64,000 bases of DNA, from the NCBI RefSeq assembly GCF_029783845.1, contig NZ_LWID01000001.1, positions 992,001-1,056,000 of the forward strand, in the 5' to 3' direction. Made by a program: the position numbers and the translations under genes. Shown here in pieces: positions 41,880 through 50,552 of the stretch. Every line of letters starts with the position of its first letter. Within the stretch, counting starts at the first letter, position 1. The notes below the pieces were generated by a model that did no database searches, was not told where the DNA came from, and worked only from the letters and a program-made list of their open reading frames with translations. The stretch is from Volucribacter amazonae (GTDB lineage Bacteria > Pseudomonadota > Gammaproteobacteria > Enterobacterales > Pasteurellaceae).

Positions 41880-43463
41880 ATGGCAGAAAAATTGCCGATT
41901 ACGGTTACTATTCTGACAAAAAACTCACAAACTTACCTGAAACAATGTTTAAATGCGTTACAAGATTTTGATGAAATTATTGTTTTAGACAATGGTTCAA
42001 GCGATAAAACCTTAACCATTGCACAGCAATATCCCAATGTTGTTATTCAGCATCATACTTTTATCGGCTTTGGCGAAATGAAAAATTTAGCCGCCTCTTT
42101 CGCTAAACATAGTTGGATTCTCAACATTGACAGCGATGAAATTTTTACCCCTGAGCTTATACAAGAAATTCGCCAATTAGATCTTAGCAATCCTAATCGG
42201 GTATATGCTATTCCTCGCATTAATCATTATCGTGGTAAACCCATTAAAACCTGTGGTTGGTATCCTGATTATGTAAAACGCTTATATCATAAAAGTGCGG
42301 TACAATTTAACCATAAAAAAGTGCATGAATCGCTACAATTAACGCAAGATCATCAAATTATCAAGTTGAACCACCCCTTTGTGCATTATTCCTTTGCCAA
42401 TGCAGAAGGATTAATTAACAAAATGCAACAATATACGAGCTTGTTTGCAGAGCAACAAAAATTCCAAAAACGTTCTTCTCTACTGACCGCAATTGGGCAT
42501 GGCATTTCAGCCTTTATTAAAAATTATTTCATTAAAAAAGGTATTTTATCTGGTGCTGACGGCTTTGTGATTTCCTTTGCCAACGCCTGTGGTGCTTATT
42601 ATAAATATGTGAAATTAGCGGAAGCAAACCAAACCTTAACATCATCATTGATTATTACCACTTATAATCGCCCCGATGCCTTAGAAGCGGTGTTATACTC
42701 GGTGTTAGCCCAAAAAGATTTACCGCAAGAAGTGATTATCGCTGATGACGGTTCAAAGGAACAAACACAACAAGTTATCAAAGATTTTCAAACTCAAGCC
42801 CTACCTTTTAAACTCAAACACGCTTGGCAACCTGATGACGGTTTTCGTTTGGCACAATCACGCAATCGTGCGTTAGCTATGGTGGAAAGTGATTATGTCA
42901 TCATTATTGATGGGGATATGCTTCTTCACCCTGACTTTATCGCAGATCATAAGAAAGCAGCACGCAAAGGGCTTTTTGTTCAAGGGGGACGAGTCATCTT
43001 AACAGAACAAAAGACCGAACAATTATTGGCAAATCCTCGCCAATATAGACCATTAAAATGGTATGAAAAACAACTAGAGAAACGACTAGAAAAACGCCTT
43101 TCAGCCTTACATTTGCCTTGGTTAAGTGCGGTCATTTTAGCCAAAGAATTGCGTAATGAATACCAAGGCATACGCGGTTGTAATATGGCTTTCTTTAAGC
43201 AAGATGCCGTAGCAATTAATGGCTTTAACAACGATTTTGTTGGTTGGGGGCGTGAAGATAGTGAGTTTGTAGCACGTTTTTATAATAACGGTGGTAAACG
43301 AGCTAACCTTAAATTTGCTGGCATTGCTTATCATCTTTGGCATCACGAAGCGGAACGAGATAGCTTGCCAGAAAATGACAAATTACTTGATATAGCGATT
43401 GAACAAAAAGTCATTGCTTGCCACAACGGACTTGCCCAATTAAAACCCATTGATGAACAATAA
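41880..43463 (+). CDS. Fused double GT2 glycosyltransferase (LgtF/WaaE-like plus chondroitin-synthase-like)
   Basis: The 527-residue protein holds two complete family 2 glycosyltransferase domains. The N-terminal one (about 5-250) has TVTILTKNSQTYLKQCL, IVLDNGSSDKT and NIDSDEIF, and resembles the LgtF/WaaE beta-1,4-glucosyltransferase, which in Haemophilus lies beside waaA as a stand-alone protein. The C-terminal one (about 255-515) has SLIITTYNRPDALEAVL, IIADDGSKEQT, VIIIDGDML, and GWGREDSEF with a galactosyltransferase-like end. It probably extends the inner core of lipooligosaccharide. AAAGGATAAATT precedes the ATG. Donor sugars are not determinable. Confidence 0.85.
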   Translation: MAEKLPITVTILTKNSQTYLKQCLNALQDFDEIIVLDNGSSDKTLTIAQQYPNVVIQHHTFIGFGEMKNLAASFAKHSWILNIDSDEIFTPELIQEIRQLDLSNPNRVYAIPRINHYRGKPIKTCGWYPDYVKRLYHKSAVQFNHKKVHESLQLTQDHQIIKLNHPFVHYSFANAEGLINKMQQYTSLFAEQQKFQKRSSLLTAIGHGISAFIKNYFIKKGILSGADGFVISFANACGAYYKYVKLAEANQTLTSSLIITTYNRPDALEAVLYSVLAQKDLPQEVIIADDGSKEQTQQVIKDFQTQALPFKLKHAWQPDDGFRLAQSRNRALAMVESDYVIIIDGDMLLHPDFIADHKKAARKGLFVQGGRVILTEQKTEQLLANPRQYRPLKWYEKQLEKRLEKRLSALHLPWLSAVILAKELRNEYQGIRGCNMAFFKQDAVAINGFNNDFVGWGREDSEFVARFYNNGGKRANLKFAGIAYHLWHHEAERDSLPENDKLLDIAIEQKVIACHNGLAQLKPIDEQ

Positions 43464-43485
43464 AAACAGTAAAAAATAACCCATT

Positions 43486-44238
43486 ATGAACGAAACTACT
43501 CAATCTAAAGTAACATTAGTGATTACCAGTGCTGGGCGTTTTGATCTATTAGCACAAACATTGCAAAGTTTTTTTCATTATAATCATTATCCCTTAGCCA
43601 AAATTATCATTATTGAAGATAGTGGTGGGGGTGAGAAAGCATTACGTGAATTGCTTCGCCAATACACTCAATATCCTATTCAATTAATCATAAATCCACA
43701 ACGTTTGGGACAGATGCGTTCTATTGATCGTGCTTATGCCGAAGTAACAACGCCCTATATTTTTCATTGTGAAGATGACTGGTTATTTTCACAATCGGGC
43801 TTTATTAAGCGTTCTTTAGCTGTATTAGAACAAGATCCCAAGGTTTTATTAGTAGGAATGCGAAGCAAACAGGATTACCCTGAAGATTTTTTCCTTGCTG
43901 AAGACTATATCTCACCACAAGGCGAACATTTTTATCAAGTGCGTAAAGAGGTTTTTACCTTTAATCCCACATTGCGCCGTAAAGCCGATATGGATTTATT
44001 CGGTCATTACGCAAAATTAAATGGACAACCTTTAGAAGATGTTCTTTCTGACTTTTATCGCCAACGAAATTTTATTAGTGTTTTTTTCAAACAACCCGTT
44101 ATAGAACATCTTGGCGATAAACGGCGAGTGCATTTTAGCCAAAATAAAACCAACAACCGTTTAAATTTAATCCTCGATCAATGGATTAAGAAAGCCAAAG
44201 TGAAGCTCTTTAAATTTTTAGGAAAAACCATAAAATAA
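43486..44238 (+). CDS. GT2 family glycosyltransferase
   Basis: The protein has 250 residues, a single family 2 domain: SKVTLVITSAGRFDLLAQTL, IIIIEDSGGG, and HCEDDWLF with the DxD-like DDW. The C-terminus is basic with a hydrophobic patch, suggesting membrane association. It starts 22 bases after the double glycosyltransferase, so the two probably act on the same lipooligosaccharide. No clear ribosome site. The sugar is unknown. Confidence 0.8.
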   Translation: MNETTQSKVTLVITSAGRFDLLAQTLQSFFHYNHYPLAKIIIIEDSGGGEKALRELLRQYTQYPIQLIINPQRLGQMRSIDRAYAEVTTPYIFHCEDDWLFSQSGFIKRSLAVLEQDPKVLLVGMRSKQDYPEDFFLAEDYISPQGEHFYQVRKEVFTFNPTLRRKADMDLFGHYAKLNGQPLEDVLSDFYRQRNFISVFFKQPVIEHLGDKRRVHFSQNKTNNRLNLILDQWIKKAKVKLFKFLGKTIK

Positions 44239-44247
44239 TTTCAATTT

Positions 44248-44270
44248 AAACCGCACTTTTGTGCGGTTTT
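44248..44270. terminator. Bidirectional terminator containing an uptake word
   Basis: AAACCGCAC-TTTT-GTGCGGTTT forms a 9-bp stem flanked by A and T runs, between the convergent glycosyltransferase and ruvX genes. Confidence 0.88.
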
Positions 44271-44290
44271 ATAATTATTTTACCCCTTGG

Positions 44291-44710
44291 TTATAGCGGA
44301 TTTTCAGCGAACCAGCTTTCTAAGATAAGACAAGCAGAAATACCATCAACTTTGCCTTTTTTGAGCGATTTAAAACCGCCTCGCTCAAATATTTCGCTGC
44401 GAGCTTGGGTGGTGGTAAGTCGTTCATCTTGAAGTTTAACCTGTATGCCAAAACGTCCATGCAACCGATTTGCAAATTTTTTGGCTCGTAAGGTAAGGTC
44501 TTGCTCTGTGCCGTCCATATTTAAAGGTAAGCCAACTACCACAAAATCAGGTTGCCATTGTTGTAGGCATTGTTCAATTTGTTGCCAATTTGGAATCCCA
44601 TCTTGGGCTTTAAAGGCAGGTAATGCTTGGGCTGTGCCTGTAATACTTTGCCCTACGGCACAACCAATACTTTTTGTGCCAAAATCAAAAGCGATAACGG
44701 TTTTTCCCAT
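44291..44710 (-). CDS. ruvX: Putative Holliday-junction resolvase / rRNA processing nuclease YqgF
   Basis: The protein has 139 residues with an RNase H fold. IAFDFGTKSIGCAVG carries the first Asp, VVGLPLNMDGTE the second motif, and LQDERLTTTQARSEI and DGISACLILESW the last acidic residues. The start at 44710 overlaps the algH stop as TAATG; the longer in-frame reading would enter algH. The algH-ruvX pair is conserved in gamma-proteobacteria. Confidence 0.93.
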   Translation of the reverse strand: MGKTVIAFDFGTKSIGCAVGQSITGTAQALPAFKAQDGIPNWQQIEQCLQQWQPDFVVVGLPLNMDGTEQDLTLRAKKFANRLHGRFGIQVKLQDERLTTTQARSEIFERGGFKSLKKGKVDGISACLILESWFAENPL

Positions 44711-45267
44711 TAGGCGTGTCCTGCTTGGTAGGAAAGGCTTTCTTGTTGAATGCCTAATATTTGCATTGCGGCTAACCAACGGCGATCATAAGGTACATCA
44801 AATAAAATATGTTCATTAGCAGGAACAACCAGCCAAGCGTCATCAGCGATTTCATTTTCTAGCTGATTTGGCGACCAACTGGCACAACCCAAAGCCACTA
44901 AGTATTTTTCAGGTTGGCGTGCTGTGCCAAAGGTATCAATAATATCGCCTGAGGTAGTGAGCTGTAAGCGATCAGTAATTTTATAACTATGCTGAAAAGC
45001 CTGCTCAGTTTTTGTATGTAAAATAAAACCATGCTCAATATTAACAGGCCCACCTGCTAACACCATATCTTGCGAGAATTGACGGTCATTTGCCATCATA
45101 AAATTCATTTTTGCCACTAATTCCGCAATACTCAAATCGGTAGGTTGGGTTAGCACTAAGCCCATACTCCCTTGCTTATTATGCTCACACATATAAATGA
45201 CAGCGCGATAAAAATATTCATCATTTAATTGTGGCATAGCGATTAAAAAATGATCGTCTAATTTCAT
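44710..45267 (-). CDS. algH: AlgH/YqgE family protein (UPF0301)
   Basis: The protein has 185 residues. DDHFLIAMPQLNDEYFYRAVIYMCEH at the N-terminus (quoted here only by its start DDHFLIAMP and end VIYMCEH), GPVNIEHGFILH, and LVALGCASWSPNQLENEI identify the family. Its biochemical function is not settled. AGGAAAGCAA precedes the ATG. It overlaps ruvX by one base and lies 29 bases after rsmE, so rsmE-algH-ruvX are probably one transcript. Confidence 0.93.
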   Translation of the reverse strand: MKLDDHFLIAMPQLNDEYFYRAVIYMCEHNKQGSMGLVLTQPTDLSIAELVAKMNFMMANDRQFSQDMVLAGGPVNIEHGFILHTKTEQAFQHSYKITDRLQLTTSGDIIDTFGTARQPEKYLVALGCASWSPNQLENEIADDAWLVVPANEHILFDVPYDRRWLAAMQILGIQQESLSYQAGHA

Positions 45268-45296
45268 TTGCTTTCCTACTTGTTAGGGCTAATCAC

Positions 45297-46031
45297 TTAG
45301 CCTAAATCGCCAAAATAAACTTGTAAAGCGGTAATGGCAACTAATGCGGTGGTTTCGGTGCGTAATACCCGTTTGCCTAATAAAATTTGTGCAAATTGTT
45401 GTTGCTCGGTGTAGGCAATTTCCTGTTCTGATAGCCCGCCCTCAGGGCCAATTAATAGGCGTACCCCTTGTGCGGGTATGCTTGGCAACGTTTTAATGGA
45501 ATAGCTTGCTCTTGGGTGTAAATTTAATTTTAAGCTGTTATCTTGTTCTTGACACCAATCTTGCAGGCTCATTAAAGGACGAATTTCAGGGATCACATTA
45601 CGCCCACATTGTTCACAAGCACTAATGGCGATTTTTTGCCATTGTTGAATTTTCTTTTCCATTCTTTCCGCTTGCAGTTTTACCCCGCAACGTTCAGAAA
45701 GCAATGGCGTAATCACTTTTACCCCTAATTCAACGGATTTTTGAATGGTAAATTCCATACGTTCGCCACGAGAAATCACTTGCCCAAGATGAATAGGTAA
45801 ATGGGATTCACGATCAACATATTGCCGTTGCGAAAGCGTAACCACCACCTGTTTTTTATTTATTGCTTGAATAACCGCAGGATAAATATGGTTACTACCA
45901 TCAAATAATTCAAGTTTTTCCCCCGTTTGCATACGCAAAACTCGCCCAACATGATTGGCGGCCTCTTCGTTCAGCACATAGGTGGTTTGCTCAACCAAAG
46001 GAACAGGCTGATAAATTCGTGGTATTCTCAT
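45297..46031 (-). CDS. rsmE: 16S rRNA m3U1498 methyltransferase
   Basis: This SPOUT methyltransferase of 244 residues modifies U1498 of 16S rRNA. An N-terminal PUA-like region (NHVGRVLRMQTGEKLELFDG) precedes the knotted domain with LLIGPEGGLSEQEI and LGKRVLRTETTALVAITAL. It is first gene of the probable rsmE-algH-ruvX transcript. No strong ribosome site. Confidence 0.95.
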   Translation of the reverse strand: MRIPRIYQPVPLVEQTTYVLNEEAANHVGRVLRMQTGEKLELFDGSNHIYPAVIQAINKKQVVVTLSQRQYVDRESHLPIHLGQVISRGERMEFTIQKSVELGVKVITPLLSERCGVKLQAERMEKKIQQWQKIAISACEQCGRNVIPEIRPLMSLQDWCQEQDNSLKLNLHPRASYSIKTLPSIPAQGVRLLIGPEGGLSEQEIAYTEQQQFAQILLGKRVLRTETTALVAITALQVYFGDLG

Positions 46032-46131
46032 TTTGTTTCATTATCGTTATGCAAAAAATTAGCCCTTATCTTAACATTGTTAGTGAAAATAATAATGCAA
46101 AATTTTGCCAAATCTTCATATTGTCATGTCA

Positions 46132-46197
46132 ATGAAGACAGTACAAGTAGTACGGCAAGGTATACCAACGCTGTATCATTTTAAAGTGGGACGTTTA
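46132..46197 (-). repeat. Correia-like element, copy E (truncated, reverse orientation)
   Basis: Read on the minus strand it begins TAAACGTCCCACTTTAAAAT and continues GATACAGCGTTGGTATACC, then GTACTACTTGTACTGTCTTC, matching the left part of copy C. The other terminal repeat is missing. Its outer end contributes the stop codon of fthC. Confidence 0.65.
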
Positions 46198-46755
46198 GCC
46201 AATTAAAATATTGTACAAAGGAATATCCCAATCTTGCATGGGAATTTGTGCCACTTGTTGACAAGCATGAGCCAGCCCCACAGGGATAAAATTTTTTTGT
46301 TGCCAATTTGCCAAGGTGCGATCATAAAAACCGCCCCCCATACCCAAGCGGTTGCCTTGTTGATCAAAAGCGACTAAGGGGGTAAAAATAATGTCCAGTT
46401 GTTCAAGTGGTAATAAGGTTTGACAGTTGAGTTTAGGCTCAAGAATACCAAATTGATTAGGGATCATCTCGGTATCAGGTAAATAACGTAAAAACAATAA
46501 ATGCCCACGACAAAAAGGGTGAAGAACGGGTAAATACACGAATTTTTGCTGTTGCCATAAGGTTTGAATTAATTGTTGGGTTGATATTTCACCATCGTGG
46601 CTAAGATAAAGGGCAATATGCTTTGCTTGCCGTTGTTCAATCAATTCTAAGGCTTGTTGAGTAATATGTTGTTCAGCTTGAGCTTGTTGAAGTGCGGTCA
46701 GTTTTTGACGAATTTTTCTGATTTGATGACGAAGTTGTTGGCGAGTTTGTAACAT
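46195..46755 (-). CDS. fthC: 5-formyltetrahydrofolate cyclo-ligase
   Basis: The enzyme converts 5-formyl-THF to 5,10-methenyl-THF. It has 186 residues. RQQLRHQIRKIRQKL at the N-terminus and GNRLGMGGGFYDRTL (the nucleotide-binding signature) identify it. It lies just downstream of 6S RNA, the order ssrS-fthC (ygfA) seen in E. coli, so it may be cotranscribed with ssrS. The TAA stop lies inside the end of a repeat element (copy E), so the C-terminus may have been redefined by that insertion. Confidence 0.93.
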   Translation of the reverse strand: MLQTRQQLRHQIRKIRQKLTALQQAQAEQHITQQALELIEQRQAKHIALYLSHDGEISTQQLIQTLWQQQKFVYLPVLHPFCRGHLLFLRYLPDTEMIPNQFGILEPKLNCQTLLPLEQLDIIFTPLVAFDQQGNRLGMGGGFYDRTLANWQQKNFIPVGLAHACQQVAQIPMQDWDIPLYNILIG

Positions 46756-46783
46756 TAAGATTTTTTATCCTCTATTGATAAAG

Positions 46784-46962
46784 GCCCCAGAGTGCCGTCG
46801 TGGACAGCAGTCCTTGAACCCTATGGTTCAAGGAGAATTAGTTATTATTATTTTTAGGCTTCTTAGTCTAGCTAAGCCTGCACACCAATAATAGAGAACC
46901 AATTCATTATGTTTAAAGTATCGGCTCAGGGACATAATCCACAGGCGAACACCCCAGGTAAT
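46784..46962 (-). ncRNA. ssrS: 6S RNA
   Basis: On the minus strand the sequence runs CCTGGGGTGTTCGCCTG, TCCCTGAGCCGATACTTTA, AAGAAGCCTAAAA, CCTTGAACCATAGGGTTCAA and GACGGCACTCTGGGG, which follow the order of E. coli 6S RNA closely. The closing stem CCTGGGGTG pairs with CACTCTGGGG, partly by G-U pairs. 6S RNA binds sigma-70 RNA polymerase and mimics an open promoter. Its place between zapA and fthC is conserved. The exact ends are estimated to within about five bases. Confidence 0.93.
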
Positions 46963-47035
46963 CTTTGTTGTCAATACTAACCCAATTTATCGCTAGGATC
47001 TAGTGTTAATTCAGTAAATCCTTATTAAGATCACA

Positions 47036-47350
47036 TTAATTGTGCAATTTGCTATTTTGTTGCTGGGTTAAGATATGATCTAAAGAATGATCAAGCTGTT
47101 GAATACGGGTATGTAATACGTTTTCAATGGCAAGATTTTTTTGTTTTTCCTGTGCCAGTTCAAAACTTAAATTTAATCCCACAATGGCAAGCAGACGTTC
47201 TAATTGTACGATACCTGTACGTTCTTTTAATTCCGCCACTTTATTTTCTAGATCTTGCGAGGCGGCACGCAATTCTTCGTGTTGTTGTTCAGGGCAGTTT
47301 AAGCGTAATGTTTGACCGAAAATAGTAATTTCAATACTTTTTGATGACAT
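47036..47350 (-). CDS. zapA: Cell division protein ZapA
   Basis: This 104-residue FtsZ-bundling protein has an N-terminal beta region (IEITIFGQTLRLNCPEQQ) followed by a long coiled coil (LENKVAELKERTGIVQLERL and onward). The ATG at 47350 starts the family N-terminus; the in-frame reading to 47371 has none. It is upstream of 6S RNA and divergent from ygfB, as in E. coli. Confidence 0.93.
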   Translation of the reverse strand: MSSKSIEITIFGQTLRLNCPEQQHEELRAASQDLENKVAELKERTGIVQLERLLAIVGLNLSFELAQEKQKNLAIENVLHTRIQQLDHSLDHILTQQQNSKLHN

Positions 47351-47477
47351 AAATAGAGTTCTCGCTAGCAACGATTTTGCCCTATTATGCCATTTTTTTG
47401 GCTATTTAATCTAGATTTATTGGTTGCATTAGGGCAAGAGTGCTAAAATATCCGCCAACCACTGCGAGGAAAAGAAT

Positions 47478-48032
47478 ATGCTTAATAAAAATACTTATCA
47501 ACAATTTACCGCGAGCTTAAAGCAAGCCGCCATTCCCCTTTCGCCCGCTGAATTACATGGTTTTTTAACAGGATTAATTTGTGGTGGCGTGGCAGATCAA
47601 AGCTGGCAACCCTTATTGTATCAATTCACTAATGACGGACAGGCTTATCCCCAAAAGTTATTACAAGAAGTCAGTGAACTTTATCAAACCACCTATACAC
47701 TCTTGGCGGATATTGATGGGTTTAATTTCCGACTTTGGCTAGCAGAACACGACTCGGTGTTTGTGCAAGCAGACAGTCTATCAGAATGGGCAAACCATTT
47801 TTTATTGGGATTAGGTTTAGCTCAACCTCGTTTGCAACAATATCAAAACCCAGATATTCAAGAGGCGTTGGAAGATTTACATGATATTTGTCGTTTATGT
47901 TATGAAGAAGATGATGATCCTGAAGAATTGAGCTTGGCATTAGAGGAAGTTACAGAATATGTACGCACGTTGGTAAACTTGTTTTTTGCCGAATTTCGTC
48001 CTCGTCAAGCTCAAACAAACACCTTACATTAA
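47478..48032 (+). CDS. ygfB: UPF0149 family protein YgfB
   Basis: The protein has 184 residues. LSPAELHGFLTGLICGG and the C-terminal acidic EEDDDPEELSLALEEVTEYV match YgfB, a small helical protein of uncertain molecular role. GAGGAAAAGAAT precedes the ATG. It is first in ygfB-pepP-ubiH-ubiI, an order shared with E. coli; pepP starts 17 bases after its stop. Confidence 0.93.
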   Translation: MLNKNTYQQFTASLKQAAIPLSPAELHGFLTGLICGGVADQSWQPLLYQFTNDGQAYPQKLLQEVSELYQTTYTLLADIDGFNFRLWLAEHDSVFVQADSLSEWANHFLLGLGLAQPRLQQYQNPDIQEALEDLHDICRLCYEEDDDPEELSLALEEVTEYVRTLVNLFFAEFRPRQAQTNTLH

Positions 48033-48048
48033 GCAAAAAGGGGAAAAT

Positions 48049-49359
48049 ATGGATTTGGCTTATTTAGCACAGTTACCCGCACAAGAGTTTGTTCAACGCC
48101 GTATGACCTTATTGGAGAAAATGCCCGATAATAGCGTTTTATTGGTGTTCTCTGAAATAGAAAAACGGCGTAATAATGATTGTTGTTATCCTTTTCGCCA
48201 AGACAGCTATTTTTGGTACTTAACGGGATTTAATGAACCTAATGCCCTGTTAGTATTACAAAAATCGGCAGGACAAGGACAGCAAATTTTATTTTTACGT
48301 CCCTCTGATCCCTTGTCAGAAATTTGGCATGGACGGCGATTAGGGGTTGCTCGAGCAAGTGAAAAATTATCGGTAGATCGTGCCTTTTCTATTGATGAAA
48401 TCACTACAGAATTGCCAAAAATTTTGGCAAAAGCCACCGCACTTTATCATTATCAAGGGCTACACCCTTGGGCAGATCAATTATTGGCAACCTTGCCCCT
48501 ACCAAGCCAACAAGCTAGCTGGCAAACTTGGTTAGATGAAATGCGGTTAATTAAATCAAAAGCAGAAATTGCCCTAATACAACAGGCAGGACAAATTTCC
48601 GCCTTAGCCCATTTGCGTGCAATGCGAGAAATACGTCCTAATCGTTTTGAATATGAAATAGAAAGCGAGTTATTACACGAGTTTAGTCGCCATGGAGCTC
48701 GTTTTCCCTCCTATAATCCCATTGTCGCAGGGGGCGAAAATGCCTGTATTTTACACTATACCGAAAATGATTGTCTGCTCAAACAAGGCGAACTTGTATT
48801 GATTGATGCAGGTTGTGAATTTGCTATGTATGCCGGGGATATTACACGCACCTTTCCTGTCAATGGGCGTTTTACTGAACCACAAAAAGCCATTTATAAC
48901 TTGGTACTAAAAGCACAAAAACGTGCTATTGAATTATTGGTAGCAGGAAATTCTATCAAAATGGCAAATGATGAAGTCATTCGGATTAAAGTAACAGGCT
49001 TGATAGAATTAGGCATTTTACAAGGCGATATTGATGAATTAATTGCCAATCAGGCTCACCGTCAATTTTATATGCACGGCTTAGGGCATTGGTTAGGGCT
49101 TGATGTTCATGATGTTGGCGATTATGGCAATAATCGGGATCGTCCTTTAGAAGTGGGTATGGTCATAACCGTTGAACCCGGGCTATATATTTCGCCTCAA
49201 GCTGAAGTTCCTGCACAATATCGTGGTATTGGGGTTCGTATTGAAGATAATATTGTGATTACCGAATATGGCAATAAGGTATTAACCAGTGCAGTACCCA
49301 AAGAAATTGCCGACATTGAGGCATTAATGCAAGGGGAGCAACCGCGGTGTATGATGTAA
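48049..49359 (+). CDS. pepP: Xaa-Pro aminopeptidase P
   Basis: This metal-dependent peptidase removes N-terminal residues preceding proline. It has 436 residues. The N-terminal creatinase-like domain begins MDLAYLAQLPAQEFVQRR; the pita-bread catalytic domain has LIDAGCEFAMYAGDITRTFP (two Asp ligands), HGLGHWLGLDVHD (His) and the Glu ligands in TVEPGLYI and VRIEDNIVI. AAGGGGA precedes the ATG at 48049, whereas the in-frame reading to 47986 overlaps ygfB. It overlaps ubiH by 13 bases. Confidence 0.96.
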   Translation: MDLAYLAQLPAQEFVQRRMTLLEKMPDNSVLLVFSEIEKRRNNDCCYPFRQDSYFWYLTGFNEPNALLVLQKSAGQGQQILFLRPSDPLSEIWHGRRLGVARASEKLSVDRAFSIDEITTELPKILAKATALYHYQGLHPWADQLLATLPLPSQQASWQTWLDEMRLIKSKAEIALIQQAGQISALAHLRAMREIRPNRFEYEIESELLHEFSRHGARFPSYNPIVAGGENACILHYTENDCLLKQGELVLIDAGCEFAMYAGDITRTFPVNGRFTEPQKAIYNLVLKAQKRAIELLVAGNSIKMANDEVIRIKVTGLIELGILQGDIDELIANQAHRQFYMHGLGHWLGLDVHDVGDYGNNRDRPLEVGMVITVEPGLYISPQAEVPAQYRGIGVRIEDNIVITEYGNKVLTSAVPKEIADIEALMQGEQPRCMM

Positions 49360-50549
49360 TTATCCATGGCGGGGCAATGACAGGGGCAACCTTAGCATTA
49401 GCCTTAGCCAATAATCCGCAATATCCGTTAAAAATTGCGGTGATTGAACGCCAACCTCAAAATTTTCATCAACAACAAGGGTTTGATGCACGCTGTATTG
49501 CCCTAGCCCAAGGCTCTTGCCAACGTTTTGCTCAAATCCCATTAAGCCAATCAAACCAGATAAGGCAACATTTATGGCAAGCAATCCAATCATTTGCCAC
49601 CCCGATTAAACAAATTCATGTGTCAGATAAAGGCAAAGCAGGCATAGTACAATTTCACGCAGAAGAATTTCATTTGGATCAACTCGGGGCAGTGGTAGAG
49701 TTACACCAAGTAGGTAAATTATTACTCGAGCAAATCGCATTACAACCCCATATTGATTATTTCTGCCCTGATGAAATGGTTGAGATAATCCCTTTACCCC
49801 AGCATATTCAAGTTACCTTAAAATCCCAACGCATTTTAACCGCAAAATTGTTAGTAGGGGCAGACGGCGTACCTTCTAAAGTGGCACAATTAAGCCATAT
49901 TCCACAACAAACCTTACGAGATTATCAACAAACGGCAATCATCACCAATATTCAAACACAACAGGATCACCAATATCGGGCTTTTGAACGCTTTACCTCA
50001 CAAGGACCTATTGCATTATTGCCTTTAGGCGAAAAACGTATGACCTTGGTTTGGTGTGTAACACAAATTGATGACTTGTTATCTCTCTCTGAACAAACCT
50101 TTTTAGCCAAATTACAACAAGCCTTTGGTTGGCGATTAGGCAAATTAGAACAATGCGGACAACGTTTTGCCTATCCGTTAAAACTGATTAAAGCCGAACA
50201 ATATATTCAACCAAGAGTGGTATTAGTCGGCAATGCCGCCCAAACTTTACACCCTATTGCGGGACAAGGCTTTAACTTGGCGATAAGAGATATATTGGCA
50301 TTAAGCGAATATATTCAACAACAAGTAAAACAAGGGACAGATTTTGGCGATTACACACAATTACAACATTACCAGCAACAACGCCAACAGGATCAAGCTA
50401 ATATCATCAATTTAACTGACGGCTTGGTTTCACTTTTTGCTAATGACTTATTACCAATGAAAATCGGGCGTAACTTCGGCTTATTGGCATTAGCACAATC
50501 TTGCTTATTGCGTCAACATTTCGCGAAACAAACACTAGGGTGGGTCTAA
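49347..50549 (+). CDS. ubiH: 2-octaprenyl-6-methoxyphenol hydroxylase
   Basis: This FAD-dependent monooxygenase of ubiquinone synthesis has 400 residues. The start is a GTG with GGGGAG eight bases upstream, inside the end of pepP. The FAD-binding fold begins VIIHGGAMTGATLALALA, with His replacing the first Gly of GxGxxG, as is common in UbiH. LVGADGVPSKVA and LVGNAAQTLHPIAGQGFNLA are the DG and GD motifs; the latter has Asn where Asp is usual. It lies 3 bases before ubiI. Confidence 0.93.
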   Translation: MYDVIIHGGAMTGATLALALANNPQYPLKIAVIERQPQNFHQQQGFDARCIALAQGSCQRFAQIPLSQSNQIRQHLWQAIQSFATPIKQIHVSDKGKAGIVQFHAEEFHLDQLGAVVELHQVGKLLLEQIALQPHIDYFCPDEMVEIIPLPQHIQVTLKSQRILTAKLLVGADGVPSKVAQLSHIPQQTLRDYQQTAIITNIQTQQDHQYRAFERFTSQGPIALLPLGEKRMTLVWCVTQIDDLLSLSEQTFLAKLQQAFGWRLGKLEQCGQRFAYPLKLIKAEQYIQPRVVLVGNAAQTLHPIAGQGFNLAIRDILALSEYIQQQVKQGTDFGDYTQLQHYQQQRQQDQANIINLTDGLVSLFANDLLPMKIGRNFGLLALAQSCLLRQHFAKQTLGWV

Positions 50550-50552
50550 TTT

